From an uncultured Clostridia bacterium (lineage in GTDB: Bacteria > Bacillota > Clostridia > Christensenellales > UBA1242): 64,000 nucleotides of DNA. Within the stretch, counting starts at the first letter, position 1. Every line of letters starts with the position of its first letter. Shown in pieces: positions 19,993 through 29,317 of the stretch. The notes beneath the pieces were generated by a model, which had not been told where the DNA came from, did not search any database, and saw only the letters and a list, made by a program, of their open reading frames with translations. Where the stretch lies: contig CAKNRR010000004.1 in NCBI GenBank assembly GCA_930990975.1, positions 81,196 through 145,195 of the forward strand. The letters are read 5' to 3'. Position numbers and translations under genes: made by a program.

Positions 19993-21201
19993 ATGTTTAA
20001 GAATGTTTCAAAAAGGTATAAGATTTTTATAATAAGTGTTTCTTGCGTTTTGCTCGCGCTGGCAATAGTTTTGATTACGCTTTTTTATACCACGCAAAAC
20101 AACATAAAAAATTATTTATCTTTGGATGTTTTGCATCTGCCACAAGAAAATAAGATTGATTTAGACAGCTCATCTGATTATCTTGGACAGCCTGACATGG
20201 TCAGAACGAAGACTGGGAAGTATATTGTCGTCTATCCTGAAGGACATGGACATGGAAGTTTAATTATGCAAACAAGCATGGATGGCAAGAATTTTACAAA
20301 GCAAGAGTGCCCAGAATCTTGGAAAAACTCACAGGAAGTGCCAACAATTTATACGCTTGATAGGATTGACGGCTCGCAGTATATTATTTTAATTTCAGGC
20401 AAACCATATTGGGTGGCGGATAATTTGAAAGCTGACGGGTTTCAATATAGTTTGTCAAAAGATGATGGTGAAATATGGAGTGAATTTACAACCGTATACA
20501 GTCCAATGGACTGCATAGTTGCAATGAGCAGTCTTACCCAACTAAAAGAAAACGGAGAGTTTGTTGATAAGTGGATGGGGACTTTTCATACACACAAATT
20601 TGTCAATTATAAAACAATCTTATCATTTGATGAAAACGACGATGTTGTTTGGTCAGAACCTGAGCCTATCTTAAGTGAATATAGGGAAATTGAAAAGAAA
20701 AACAAGCTGTGCGAAATTGAAATCATAAGAGCCCATAATGATACTTTGATTATGCTTACTCGAAACGAAGCACGAGGCGGAAAAACATCAATGATAAGCT
20801 ATTCAAATGATGAAGGAGAAAGTTGGACCAAACCTGTTTATCTTCCTTATGATTTGTCTGGCGATAGATTCAGCGCAATCTATGACGAAACAAACGATAA
20901 AGTTTTGATTTCTTTCAGACAAATCATTCCACATAAGCCAAATGCTTTATCCATGACAAAATTTATGACTTATGGCTGGGTTTTGTGGATAGGAAACATG
21001 GATGACCTTCTAAGTTACAACCAAGGGAAAACAATAGGCGATTGCTTGCTTGTGCTCGGTGAAGATTCCAGCGGCGATTGTGGCTATAGCGGGCTTGTCG
21101 ATGAAAACGGAAACATAACAGCTGTATCTTATGGACACTTTTTGTCCTCTGATAAAAGCAATATCATGCTTACAAATTTTAAAGTTGAAGATTTTATATA
21201 A
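19993..21201 (+). CDS. Membrane-anchored sialidase-fold (BNR repeat) protein
   Basis: 402 residues. One N-terminal membrane segment (residues about 11-32) and no cleavage site suggest a signal anchor with an external domain. Two Asp-box motifs are visible, SKDDGEIWS and SNDEGESWT, as in six-bladed sialidase or BNR propellers. The catalytic Arg triad and Tyr/Glu pair cannot be assigned by eye, so the substrate is unknown. No Shine-Dalgarno is seen; a TATAAT-like hexamer ends one base before the ATG, so the start is uncertain. Confidence 0.72.
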   Translation: MFKNVSKRYKIFIISVSCVLLALAIVLITLFYTTQNNIKNYLSLDVLHLPQENKIDLDSSSDYLGQPDMVRTKTGKYIVVYPEGHGHGSLIMQTSMDGKNFTKQECPESWKNSQEVPTIYTLDRIDGSQYIILISGKPYWVADNLKADGFQYSLSKDDGEIWSEFTTVYSPMDCIVAMSSLTQLKENGEFVDKWMGTFHTHKFVNYKTILSFDENDDVVWSEPEPILSEYREIEKKNKLCEIEIIRAHNDTLIMLTRNEARGGKTSMISYSNDEGESWTKPVYLPYDLSGDRFSAIYDETNDKVLISFRQIIPHKPNALSMTKFMTYGWVLWIGNMDDLLSYNQGKTIGDCLLVLGEDSSGDCGYSGLVDENGNITAVSYGHFLSSDKSNIMLTNFKVEDFI

Positions 21202-21304
21202 AAATTAAGAAATAGATTTTAATTATTAGAGATAAAAACACAAAAAATTTTTATAAAATTGCTTTAATTGTTTTATAAAAGATTATTTTGTAAAAAGACA
21301 TAAT

Positions 21305-21335
21305 AAAAAGCATATTAAAAATCAATATGCTTTTT
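21305..21335 (+). terminator. Terminator after the sialidase-like gene
   Basis: A 12-bp perfect stem (AAAAAGCATATT, loop AAAAATC) ending in TTTTT. Confidence 0.85.
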
Positions 21336-21450
21336 ATTTTATATCTTTCAAACTTCTTTAGTTTATCAAAACAAGAGTTATAAATTATTTTTGCTATTTA
21401 TCAGCATATAAGAGGTGCGTTTTTATGAGTTTTGTTGAAGACAAAAATAA

Positions 21451-21474
21451 AAAAAGGAGAATTTCTCCTCTTTA
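21451..21474 (-). terminator. Terminator downstream of tRNA-Met
   Basis: On the minus strand AGGAG pairs with CTCCT around AAATT and is followed by seven T residues. Confidence 0.7.
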
Positions 21475-21476
21475 TT

Positions 21477-21553
21477 TGGTAGCAGCAACTGGGATCGAAC
21501 CAGTGACCTCAAGAGTATGAATCTTGCGCTCTAGCCAGCTGAGCTATGCTGCC
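21477..21553 (-). tRNA. tRNA-Met (CAT), elongator type
   Basis: 77 nt including an encoded CCA. Acceptor GGCAGCA pairs with TGCTGCT, giving the G1-U72 wobble seen in Bacillus elongator tRNA-Met. The anticodon stem CAAGA/TCTTG holds loop TTCATAC, and the T-loop is TTCGATC. It lacks the three G-C pairs of an initiator tRNA. The closeness to the B. subtilis elongator sequence favours Met over a lysidine-type Ile. Confidence 0.93.
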
Positions 21554-21775
21554 AAATTTTAAGTTACTGTAGAATTATAAACAAATTTTACAATATTGTC
21601 AAGAGAAATGTTATATTTTGTATGCAAAATCACAAAAAATCATAAATTGTGAAACATTTGGGAAATCTATATAATAATTTAATTTGTATTGATTTTATTT
21701 GCAAACAAGATAATAAATTAGGCAAATTAATAAAAAAATAAAAATATTTAATTAGTAAAAATGCCGTCACTTTGC

Positions 21776-21804
21776 TTGACCGAGGGGTGGTGGAATGGTA
21801 TACT
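21776..21804 (+). promoter_or_regulatory. Promoter of the InlB-repeat surface protein
   Basis: TTGACC (21776-21781), 17-bp spacer, TATACT (21799-21804). Because it lies within the longest open frame, it argues that translation starts downstream, at the TTG at 21827. Confidence 0.65.
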
Positions 21805-21826
21805 TACCAAAAGGGGAGTTTGCAAT

Positions 21827-24640
21827 TTGGAAGATAATAAAAATTTCTTAATTAAGAGCAAAAATAATATTTTTTTATTCGTTATTGAACTAATAATATT
21901 TTTGTGCTTAATAATAGGATTGCCTATTTATACACATACAACATTTGATAGCTCAGAATCTTATTGGAAAAATGGATATTTTAAATTTACTGTTAATGTA
22001 AGAAATTTTTCAGACGATCAACTTAGATCATCATATAGTGAATATAGAGTTAATAATATTTCAGGAGATGGTTATTCAGTAAATTCCATTAGCGTTTCTG
22101 GCTCTTTTCCAGATCCTCCAGGCATTGGAGCTATTACAAGTTATTCTACTTTACATAATGGAAATGATTACAAACAAACACAGGCACATATGGGGTCGTG
22201 GACTAATGTTTATACGAGTAATTTAACTTATACAATCGGAATTACTGTTGATAATAATAATTATAGAGTAGCGCCAGTGGTTTCAAAAGGAGATTGGTCC
22301 CATGGGACGGGATATTATGCTGTAGATTATTCTGATACTACTTCAACTTCAGTCAGTGTAACGCAACAATTTACATCTGATGGAGATAATGTTGCACAAA
22401 CGAGATGTGTTTTTGTGATGCCTAAAAAAACAACTCTTACATTAAACGGAAATGGAGGTACCAGTTATTCACGTGGTTCATATTATAATAAAACTTGGGG
22501 ATTTGTTGGTGGGGTGTCAGATTCGTCAAGAACAGGATATAGTTTTAAGGGATGGGGAACATCGTCAACAGCTTCATCATATATAACATCAGCTGTTTTA
22601 TCAAGTTATGTTTCATATGGTGATGCTCAATATTATGCATTGTGGACAGCTAATAGATATACAGTAACTTTAGATAGACAAGGTGCAACAAATGGTTCAG
22701 GCTCAACAACTGCAACATATGATAGTGCAATGCCATCAATAACTCCACCAACCAAAACAGGATATACTTTTCAAGGATATTATACAAGTCCGAATGGAGG
22801 TGGTACGAGATACTATAACTCCAACGGAACAAGTGCTAGAAATTATGATATAGCGAATAATACAACACTCTACGCTTATTGGACAGCCAATACATATAAA
22901 ATAACTTTAGATAGACAAGGGGCGACAAACGGGGCAAGTTCCGTTACAGCAACATATGGGAGTGTAATGCCATCAATAAGTGTCCCAACAAAGACAGGAT
23001 ACATATTCCAAGGCTATTATACAAGTACAAATGGAGGAGGGACAAAATATTACAATTCCAATGGAACAAGTGCAAGAAGTTATAATATAGCAGGTGGAAC
23101 AACTCTATATGCCTATTGGACACCGATAAGTTATAGCATAAACTTTAATCTAGGTAATGGCTCATGGTCAAGTTCATCACCTACGAATAATACTCAGTAT
23201 GATAAAGCAATAAATGTACCAGCACCACGGCCACCGACAGGCTATACCTTCGCTGGCTGGACCAGCGGAACAAACTTTAACAGCTCAACAGCTCAAAGTG
23301 GCTCGGAAAGTGATTCAATGTCAAGTTGGAGTGGAAGTTTGACAAAGAATACATACTTTAAGAATTTGACAGCGAGCGATGGAGTAACAGTAACTCTAGT
23401 AGCCAACTATACAGCCAACAGTTATACAGTAACATTCAATGCCAATGGAGGGACAGTATCACCAACAACAAAGAGTGTAACCTATGACAGCACTTATGGC
23501 GATCTTCCAACTCCAACAAGAACAGGATATAGCTTTACAGGTTGGACATTAAATGGAACAAAGATAACCTCAACAACGCAAGTAAAGACAGCAAGCAACC
23601 ATACATTGGTGGCACAATGGCAAGCAATCAGTTATACATTGACTTTTGACCCAAATGAAGGTTCAGTCAGTCCAACAACAAAGACAGTGACCTATGATAG
23701 CGCTTATGGAGATTTGCCAATTCCAACAAGAACAGGGTATATATTTATTGGCTGGTATACAAGTGATAATGGAGGAAGCCAAGTATTATCAAATACAACA
23801 GTAAAGACAGCAGATAAACATGTACTCTATGCACATTGGCAAGACACATGGTATAGTTATGCTACTCAGCCAACAGGGAATGGAACATCAATAAGTCCAT
23901 ATATAATAGATAGTGCAGAAGATTTTGCATGGATAGCAAAGGATATAGCAGATAATGGAACAAAATCAAATTACTACAAACAGACCAAATTAATAGATTT
24001 ATCAGCTCACTATTGGTTACCAATAGGAAGTGATAGTAATCATAGCTTTAATGGACTATACGATGGACAGGGTTTTGAGATAAAGAACTTAAAAACCTAT
24101 TTCCCAACAAATCCAGACACACCAGAATTACAAGTGAATGTGGGGCTATTTGGATATACAGCAGGTAGTGCAAATATACGAGGGATAGTATTAAGGAATG
24201 CGACAATAAAAGGAGCACATAACACTGGCGGAATAATAGGACAGGCTACAGGTAAAACAATAGTAAAAGATATAGCAGTAGATAATTTAAATATAACCAC
24301 AACGATGTCATATATAGGCACAATAATAGGGAAAAGCGAGTCAACAAATGTAACAATCAAAAATGTTGTGGTATATAGCGCAACAACAAGCCATAATCAT
24401 AGAGAACTTAACTCAGGAGAGGCGACAATAGATAGTTGTTTGGTGTCAATCCAAGAGAGTAAGAAATATCATGATAACACAGGAGATGGTTTTGATTTCA
24501 CTCAATGGGTATATATTTCTGGACTTAAGATGCCAGTTCCAAAAGGATTATCATGGCTTGCTAATGGAGGAGAACCTTTAACAAAAGAAGCCCTAGAAAG
24601 CTTAGGCTTTTCTGCTTATCAATATTCTTATGTGGCTTAA
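21827..24640 (+). CDS. Large surface protein with InlB B-repeats and a GLUG-like region
   Basis: 937 residues from TTG 21827, chosen because AAGGGGAG (21811-21818) lies eight bases upstream and a promoter occupies the frame before it; an upstream ATG at 21761 would precede that promoter. The N-terminus is a signal or anchor helix (IFLFVIELIIFLCLIIGLPI). Residues about 190-665 hold at least five Listeria-Bacteroides (InlB B, Flg_new) repeats, each ending in a motif like GYTFQGYYTS...YAYWT. Residues about 680-880 contain GLUG-like strands (GLYDGQGFEIKNL, GLFGYTAGSANIRGIVLRNA, GGIIGQATG). There is no LPXTG sorting signal. Likely adhesin or surface-layer protein; ligand unknown. Confidence 0.75.
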   Translation: MEDNKNFLIKSKNNIFLFVIELIIFLCLIIGLPIYTHTTFDSSESYWKNGYFKFTVNVRNFSDDQLRSSYSEYRVNNISGDGYSVNSISVSGSFPDPPGIGAITSYSTLHNGNDYKQTQAHMGSWTNVYTSNLTYTIGITVDNNNYRVAPVVSKGDWSHGTGYYAVDYSDTTSTSVSVTQQFTSDGDNVAQTRCVFVMPKKTTLTLNGNGGTSYSRGSYYNKTWGFVGGVSDSSRTGYSFKGWGTSSTASSYITSAVLSSYVSYGDAQYYALWTANRYTVTLDRQGATNGSGSTTATYDSAMPSITPPTKTGYTFQGYYTSPNGGGTRYYNSNGTSARNYDIANNTTLYAYWTANTYKITLDRQGATNGASSVTATYGSVMPSISVPTKTGYIFQGYYTSTNGGGTKYYNSNGTSARSYNIAGGTTLYAYWTPISYSINFNLGNGSWSSSSPTNNTQYDKAINVPAPRPPTGYTFAGWTSGTNFNSSTAQSGSESDSMSSWSGSLTKNTYFKNLTASDGVTVTLVANYTANSYTVTFNANGGTVSPTTKSVTYDSTYGDLPTPTRTGYSFTGWTLNGTKITSTTQVKTASNHTLVAQWQAISYTLTFDPNEGSVSPTTKTVTYDSAYGDLPIPTRTGYIFIGWYTSDNGGSQVLSNTTVKTADKHVLYAHWQDTWYSYATQPTGNGTSISPYIIDSAEDFAWIAKDIADNGTKSNYYKQTKLIDLSAHYWLPIGSDSNHSFNGLYDGQGFEIKNLKTYFPTNPDTPELQVNVGLFGYTAGSANIRGIVLRNATIKGAHNTGGIIGQATGKTIVKDIAVDNLNITTTMSYIGTIIGKSESTNVTIKNVVVYSATTSHNHRELNSGEATIDSCLVSIQESKKYHDNTGDGFDFTQWVYISGLKMPVPKGLSWLANGGEPLTKEALESLGFSAYQYSYVA

Positions 24641-24669
24641 ATTAAAATAAAACAAAATCATTATAAACC

Positions 24670-24700
24670 GAGGATGTCTAAAAAAGACATCCTCCTTTAT
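24670..24700 (+). terminator. Terminator after the surface protein
   Basis: A 10-bp stem GAGGATGTCT/AGACATCCTC with AAAAA loop, followed by a T-rich tract. Confidence 0.85.
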
Positions 24701-24744
24701 TTTGTTTTCAAGAGAGATTTAAATATCTTTTATAGCAAGAATGC

Positions 24745-24773
24745 TTGACAAATTTAACAAAACAATATATAAT
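24745..24773 (+). promoter_or_regulatory. Promoter of the rpsF-ssb-rpsR operon
   Basis: TTGACA (24745-24750), 17-bp spacer, TATAAT (24768-24773): full consensus, as expected for a ribosomal protein operon. Confidence 0.9.
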
Positions 24774-24796
24774 CTAAATCTAGCAGTAGAAAACTG

Positions 24797-24825
24797 TCCT
24801 TGTCTTTCATGTCAAAAGAAAGACC
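24797..24825 (+). promoter_or_regulatory. Leader hairpin upstream of rpsF
   Basis: GTCTTTC pairs with GAAAGAC in the roughly 70-nt leader between the promoter and rpsF. S6:S18 complexes are known to autoregulate this operon through leader RNA in many bacteria, but I do not see the conserved CCG element of that motif, so the role is open. Confidence 0.35.
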
Positions 24826-24851
24826 ATTTTAGTCCAAAAGGAGGTATATGT

Positions 24852-25133
24852 ATGAATAAGTATGAACTTCTCTACATCATTTCTAGCGATGTTGCCGAAG
24901 AAAAACGCGAAGAGCTTATTAAAAAATTTGCTTCTTATGTTGAAAACAAAGGCGGCTCAGTTGAAGGAATTGATAAATGGGGAATGAGAAAACTTGCTTA
25001 TCCTATCAATTTCAAAAATGAAGGATTCTATGTTCTTATGAACATTACAATGAACCCTGCTGAAGTTGATGCAATGGCAAAACTCATGAACATAACAGAA
25101 GGTATTGTTCGTCAACTTTTTGTTAGAAAATAA
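24852..25133 (+). CDS. rpsF: Ribosomal protein S6
   Basis: 93 residues from ATG 24852, which follows AAAAGGAGG; an upstream in-frame ATG coincides with the promoter. Typical S6: MNKYELLYIIS start, GIDKWGMRKLAYPI in the middle and EGIVRQLFVRK at the end. S6 binds the 30S platform with S18. First gene of rpsF-ssb-rpsR. Confidence 0.97.
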   Translation: MNKYELLYIISSDVAEEKREELIKKFASYVENKGGSVEGIDKWGMRKLAYPINFKNEGFYVLMNITMNPAEVDAMAKLMNITEGIVRQLFVRK

Positions 25134-25170
25134 TAAGTGTTTGCAAACTAAGCAAACTTAAGGAGAAATT

Positions 25171-25590
25171 ATGAACAAAGTTATTTTAATTGGAAACTTA
25201 GTTAAAGACCCTGAACTTGCTACTACAAATAGTGGTGTTTCAGTATGCAGATTTTCGCTCGCAGTGCAAAGAAGATTTGCAACTGCTGACAATGGCCCTC
25301 AAGCAGACTTTTTGAATATTGTTGTTTGGAGAGGTCTTGCAGAAAATTGTCATAAGTTTTTAAAGAAAGGTTCAAAATGCTGCGTAACTGGAAGAATACA
25401 AATTTCTTCATACGAAGCTAGTGACGGGACAAAGCGTTACACTACAGATATTGTAGCTGACGATGTTGAATTCTTAAATTCAAAATCGTCAACTGATGGT
25501 GTGGATATGTCTTCTTCAAAACCTACAAGTGCGCCAAAGGCTGACACTGCAGAACTTGAACCTATTGATGACGATAGTTTACCATTTTAA
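25171..25590 (+). CDS. ssb: Single-stranded DNA-binding protein
   Basis: 139 residues. An OB-fold domain starts MNKVILIGNLVKDPEL and includes LNIVVWRGLAENCHKFLKKG. A flexible linker leads to the acidic tip DDDSLPF that recruits partner proteins. It sits between rpsF and rpsR as in most Firmicutes. Confidence 0.97.
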   Translation: MNKVILIGNLVKDPELATTNSGVSVCRFSLAVQRRFATADNGPQADFLNIVVWRGLAENCHKFLKKGSKCCVTGRIQISSYEASDGTKRYTTDIVADDVEFLNSKSSTDGVDMSSSKPTSAPKADTAELEPIDDDSLPF

Positions 25591-25609
25591 TTAAAAGGAG
25601 ATTATAAAC

Positions 25610-25873
25610 ATGGCAGAAGCAGTTAAAACTGAAGAGAAGGTTGTTGTAAAGAAATTCCGTAAACCTTCAAAGAAAAAAGTTTGTGCTTTTTGTGTTGCTG
25701 GAGAAAAAACAATAGATTATAAAGATGTTGCTAAAATCAAAAAATATATCACTGAAAAAGGCAAAATCTTACCAAGACGCCAAACAGGTGTTTGCTCATA
25801 TCATCAAAGAGAACTTTGTACAGCAATCAAAAGAGCAAGAAACATTGCATTGCTCCCATATGTTGGAGACTAA
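25610..25873 (+). CDS. rpsR: Ribosomal protein S18, zinc-binding form
   Basis: 87 residues. The body carries [20 protein letters not shown], typical of S18. CAFC together with CSYHQRELC gives a Cys/His set able to hold zinc (C+ form). Ribosome site AAAAGGAG. Third gene of the operon. Confidence 0.96.
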   Translation: MAEAVKTEEKVVVKKFRKPSKKKVCAFCVAGEKTIDYKDVAKIKKYITEKGKILPRRQTGVCSYHQRELCTAIKRARNIALLPYVGD

Positions 25874-25986
25874 TTTATTTTGCATAGCTTAAATTAATAA
25901 AAAATTAAGAAGTGCACAAAAAGGAAGTAATGGGCAAAATTGCTCTAATCAAATTCTTCCACAAGAAATTTTATAGGAGGCAAATT

Positions 25987-26193
25987 ATGAAAAAAGACAT
26001 TCACCCAGATTATCATGAAGTAACCGTAGTTTGTGCCTGTGGAAATACATTCAAAACAAAATCAAACTGCAAGGGAGATACTCTTAGCATAGATATTTGC
26101 AATAAATGTCATCCATTTTTCACAGGGAAGAAGAAAGTTGTTGACACAAGCGGAAATGTTGAAAAATTCAATAAAAAATACGGTTTACAATAA
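25987..26193 (+). CDS. rpmE: Ribosomal protein L31, zinc-binding form
   Basis: 68 residues from ATG 25987, which has a TAGGAGG site; the longer reading frame upstream lacks one. [20 protein letters not shown] plus [12 protein letters not shown] mark the C+ (four-Cys, zinc-binding) L31. The cysteine version is the housekeeping form that zinc-free paralogs replace under zinc limitation. It is 113 bp after rpsR. Confidence 0.95.
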   Translation: MKKDIHPDYHEVTVVCACGNTFKTKSNCKGDTLSIDICNKCHPFFTGKKKVVDTSGNVEKFNKKYGLQ

Positions 26194-26245
26194 TAAATTA
26201 AACAAATTGTTTTGTTTATGTTGATTATCATTGTTATTGATATAT

Positions 26246-26284
26246 AAAAAGATGAGGTGTGATATGTGACAACTCATCTTTTTT
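26246..26284 (+). terminator. Terminator after rpmE
   Basis: AAAAAGATGAG pairs with CTCATCTTTTT across a 16-nt loop. Confidence 0.75.
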
Positions 26285-26464
26285 GTTTTTTATTGAATTA
26301 TCAATGCAAGATTTTGAAAAAAATAAAATAACATGAGTTTGAAACAAGTGGGTATTTACAAAAAAATAAAAAGATAAGTCTTAAACGAAAAACAAAAAGA
26401 GGAATTATAAACAAAAATATATAAAAAATTAATTATTTTTTGCATGCTTGGGCATAATTAATCT

Positions 26465-28171
26465 ATGGATAAGATGTTTTTGCCTTTAGGAAATGGTATA
26501 GGGCTTTTTGACAATGACAAATTATGTGTAAGCATTATTGATCAAAATGGAGATAAAAAAGTAGGCGGTAAGATGGTCAAACCTATCAAAAAGTTTTGGC
26601 TTCTTCCTATAATCAGGGGATACACCTTTTTTATCAGGGGGATACTGCTTTATATCTCTGTCTTTATTTTGCAATCAAGTTTGGATACAAGAAAAGAAGA
26701 GGATAAAAACAAATCATACAAACAGGCAAAGAAGTTGGACTTTGCTTCAGGGTATATTGCACTTATTGCCTCGGTCATTATTGCTTTTTTGTTTGGCTTT
26801 TTGATTTTGGGACTATTCCCATCATATTTGTTCAACAAAGCATTTGAGTATAGTACAAATTATTATTTTAGAAGTTTTATGATTGCACTTATAAGATTTG
26901 CAATTGTATATATAATTATGGTATTGCTGCGTTTTTCATCTATTATGAACGGCATTTATTCATTCAATGGTGCGGGCAATCAATTTATGTTTGGAAAAGC
27001 AGATACAATAAGAAGCCGAACTTATCCACTTAATTTTTTGAATTTCTTAATAAATATTTTTATATTTTCGTTGTTTGTGGTATCATTGGTTGCGGTAAAT
27101 ATCAATTTTATAGTCAACTTTTTTTGTAATTTGGCAATTTTTTTGTTTGTGATTCCATTATGTTATGAAACTCTTAGATATATAACATACACAAAATATG
27201 TTTGGCTTAAAGATATTGCACTTGTTACAAACTGGCTTGTATGTATGAAGCCCAATATTACACAAGAAGAGGTGCTGACTGTGGCGCAAATGGAAATTAG
27301 TAGTTATGAAAATTTTGAAACAACTGGCAAGGATAGAATTTCAATGTCAGCTCTTTATGCTGAAATGCAAACAAAATTGCGTGCAGTTGAAAAACTTGAA
27401 AAGAGTGATATAGATTGGATTATAGCCACTGTGCTTAGAAAAAACAGGGTGGAAATAAAGCTTGTTCGATCGGTAAGCCAGAAAGAATACAGAGAAATTA
27501 TGCGTGCCTGCGAAAGAAGAGCAAAAGGAGAACCACTGTCAAATATCTTTGGTTTTGTTGAATTTTATGGGTTGAGAATGGATGTAAACAAAAAAGTGTT
27601 GACCCCTCGCATGGAAACAGAAATTTTGATTGAAGAGGCAATAAAGAAAATTCGAGAGTTTGAACTTGAAAAAGTGCTTGATTTATGCACTGGAAGTGGG
27701 GCAATTGCAATAGCTGTCGCAAAATACACTGACGCGAAAGTTACTGCCATTGACATTTCAAAGCCGGCATTACAAGTTGCTGAAAACAATGCGATAAAAA
27801 ATGATGTAAAAATCGAATTTTTGCAGTGTGATATATTCAAAGGATTGAAAAAAAGTAAAAAATATGATATAATCATCTCAAATCCGCCTTATATTAAAAC
27901 AAGCGACATCGAAAAGTTGGATATTGAAGTGAAAAAATATGATCCTCGCCTTGCACTTGATGGAGGCAATGATGGACTTGATTTTTATAGGCAAATCACT
28001 ATGAATGCTCGTCAACATCTAAACAAAAAAGGTTGGCTGTTTTTTGAAGTGGGTCAAGGGCAGGCTGAAAAAGTGCAAGATATGATGCAAGAAAACGGAT
28101 TTGAGGAGATAAATATAGTAAAAGATTACAATAAGATTGAAAGGATAGTTTATGGAAGAATTAGCAAGTGA
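26465..28171 (+). CDS. prmC: DUF1385 membrane domain fused to PrmC glutamine methyltransferase
   Basis: 568 residues. Residues about 40-275 are a DUF1385 (YqhQ-like) membrane protein: the [20 protein letters not shown] segment, several hydrophobic helices and a PLCYETLRY motif. The usual N-terminal GGQAVMEG-type block is not recognisable. Residues about 290-568 are PrmC/HemK, which methylates the Gln of the GGQ motif in release factors: N-terminal helical domain, [16 protein letters not shown] site, and catalytic NPPY at 473-476. It overlaps prfA by 20 bp, so the enzyme is made with its substrate. No Shine-Dalgarno is visible; CATAAT lies six bases before the ATG. Confidence 0.87.
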   Translation: MDKMFLPLGNGIGLFDNDKLCVSIIDQNGDKKVGGKMVKPIKKFWLLPIIRGYTFFIRGILLYISVFILQSSLDTRKEEDKNKSYKQAKKLDFASGYIALIASVIIAFLFGFLILGLFPSYLFNKAFEYSTNYYFRSFMIALIRFAIVYIIMVLLRFSSIMNGIYSFNGAGNQFMFGKADTIRSRTYPLNFLNFLINIFIFSLFVVSLVAVNINFIVNFFCNLAIFLFVIPLCYETLRYITYTKYVWLKDIALVTNWLVCMKPNITQEEVLTVAQMEISSYENFETTGKDRISMSALYAEMQTKLRAVEKLEKSDIDWIIATVLRKNRVEIKLVRSVSQKEYREIMRACERRAKGEPLSNIFGFVEFYGLRMDVNKKVLTPRMETEILIEEAIKKIREFELEKVLDLCTGSGAIAIAVAKYTDAKVTAIDISKPALQVAENNAIKNDVKIEFLQCDIFKGLKKSKKYDIIISNPPYIKTSDIEKLDIEVKKYDPRLALDGGNDGLDFYRQITMNARQHLNKKGWLFFEVGQGQAEKVQDMMQENGFEEINIVKDYNKIERIVYGRISK

Positions 28172-29237
28172 AATTTTAGAGAAAACACGAAAGACTAAAG
28201 ATAGATTTGAAGAACTTACAAAAATGGTCGCTGACCCAGATGTTATTGCTGATAACCGTCAATGGAAAAAGCTTGTAAAAGAGCGCTCATCTATAGAAGA
28301 TGTTGCAAATGCTCATGATGAACTTGAAAAACTTCATAATGAGCTGATAAGTGCTCAGCAAGAATACAACAAAGAAAGCGACCACGAAATCAAACAAATG
28401 TTTTATGAAGAGATTGGAAGATTAAAGGAAGAAATTGAGAAAAAAATAGAAGAAATCAAAATCCTTTTGCTTCCTAAAGATGCCAATGATGACAGCAATG
28501 TTATCATTGAAATAAGGCAGGCTGCAGGTGGCGAAGAATCAGCTCTTTTCTGTAGCGTTCTTTTTAGAATGTATCAAATGTATGCTGACAAAAAACATTG
28601 GAAGGTTGAAGTAATGGATTTGAATGAAACCGAACTCGGCGGAATCAAAGAAATCACTTTCATGGTTAAGGGGAAGGGTGCTTACAGCAGATTCAAATAT
28701 GAAAGCGGAGTGCACCGCGTTCAAAGAGTGCCAGAAACAGAAAGTCAAGGTCGAATTCATACTTCTACTTCAACAGTTGCTGTTTTGCCAGAAATTGAAG
28801 AGGTTGAATTTGAAATAGAAGATAAGGATTTAAAGATAGATACATACCGCTCAAGTGGTGCTGGTGGACAACATGTAAATAAGACAGAATCTGCAATTCG
28901 TATAACCCACTTGCCAACAGGCATTGTTGTTGCCTGCCAAGATGAGCGATCTCAAATCAAGAATAGAGAAAGGGCAATGTCAATACTTCGCTCTAAATTA
29001 TACGATTACTATCAAGGACAGATAGAAAGCGAATATAAACAAGAAAGAAAAAGCCAAGTTGGGACAGGTGACCGCTCTGAAAGAGTAAGGACTTACAATT
29101 ATCCACAGGGCAGAGTGACAGATCATAGAGTCAATGTGACTTCTTATAATATTGAGTCAGTATTAAATGGCGACCTAGATTTATTTATAGATGCTTTAAC
29201 ATTGAAAGATAGAGCTGAAAAACTGGCAAATGCTTAA
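28152..29237 (+). CDS. prfA: Peptide chain release factor 1
   Basis: 361 residues. RF1 reads UAA and UAG. The GGQ peptidyl-hydrolysis motif is at 238-240 ([14 protein letters not shown]) and the codon-recognition tripeptide is of the PxT class ([13 protein letters not shown]), which separates it from RF2. AAAGGAT lies before the ATG inside the end of prmC, so translation is coupled. A strong terminator follows. Confidence 0.97.
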   Translation: MEELASEILEKTRKTKDRFEELTKMVADPDVIADNRQWKKLVKERSSIEDVANAHDELEKLHNELISAQQEYNKESDHEIKQMFYEEIGRLKEEIEKKIEEIKILLLPKDANDDSNVIIEIRQAAGGEESALFCSVLFRMYQMYADKKHWKVEVMDLNETELGGIKEITFMVKGKGAYSRFKYESGVHRVQRVPETESQGRIHTSTSTVAVLPEIEEVEFEIEDKDLKIDTYRSSGAGGQHVNKTESAIRITHLPTGIVVACQDERSQIKNRERAMSILRSKLYDYYQGQIESEYKQERKSQVGTGDRSERVRTYNYPQGRVTDHRVNVTSYNIESVLNGDLDLFIDALTLKDRAEKLANA

Positions 29238-29272
29238 AAAAAGAGGCAAATTGAAATGCCTCTTTTTTGTTT
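29238..29272 (+). terminator. Terminator after prfA
   Basis: AAAGAGGCA pairs with TGCCTCTTT across AATTGAAA, with a T-run, directly after the stop. Confidence 0.88.
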
Positions 29273-29317
29273 GATTTATTTTAAATTATTTTAAATTATT
29301 GAATTGTTTAAATTGTT

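Noticed and set aside
21651..21658. Further parS sites
   Set aside because: GTGAAACA here and near 51700 are half sites only; neither continues into the palindrome.
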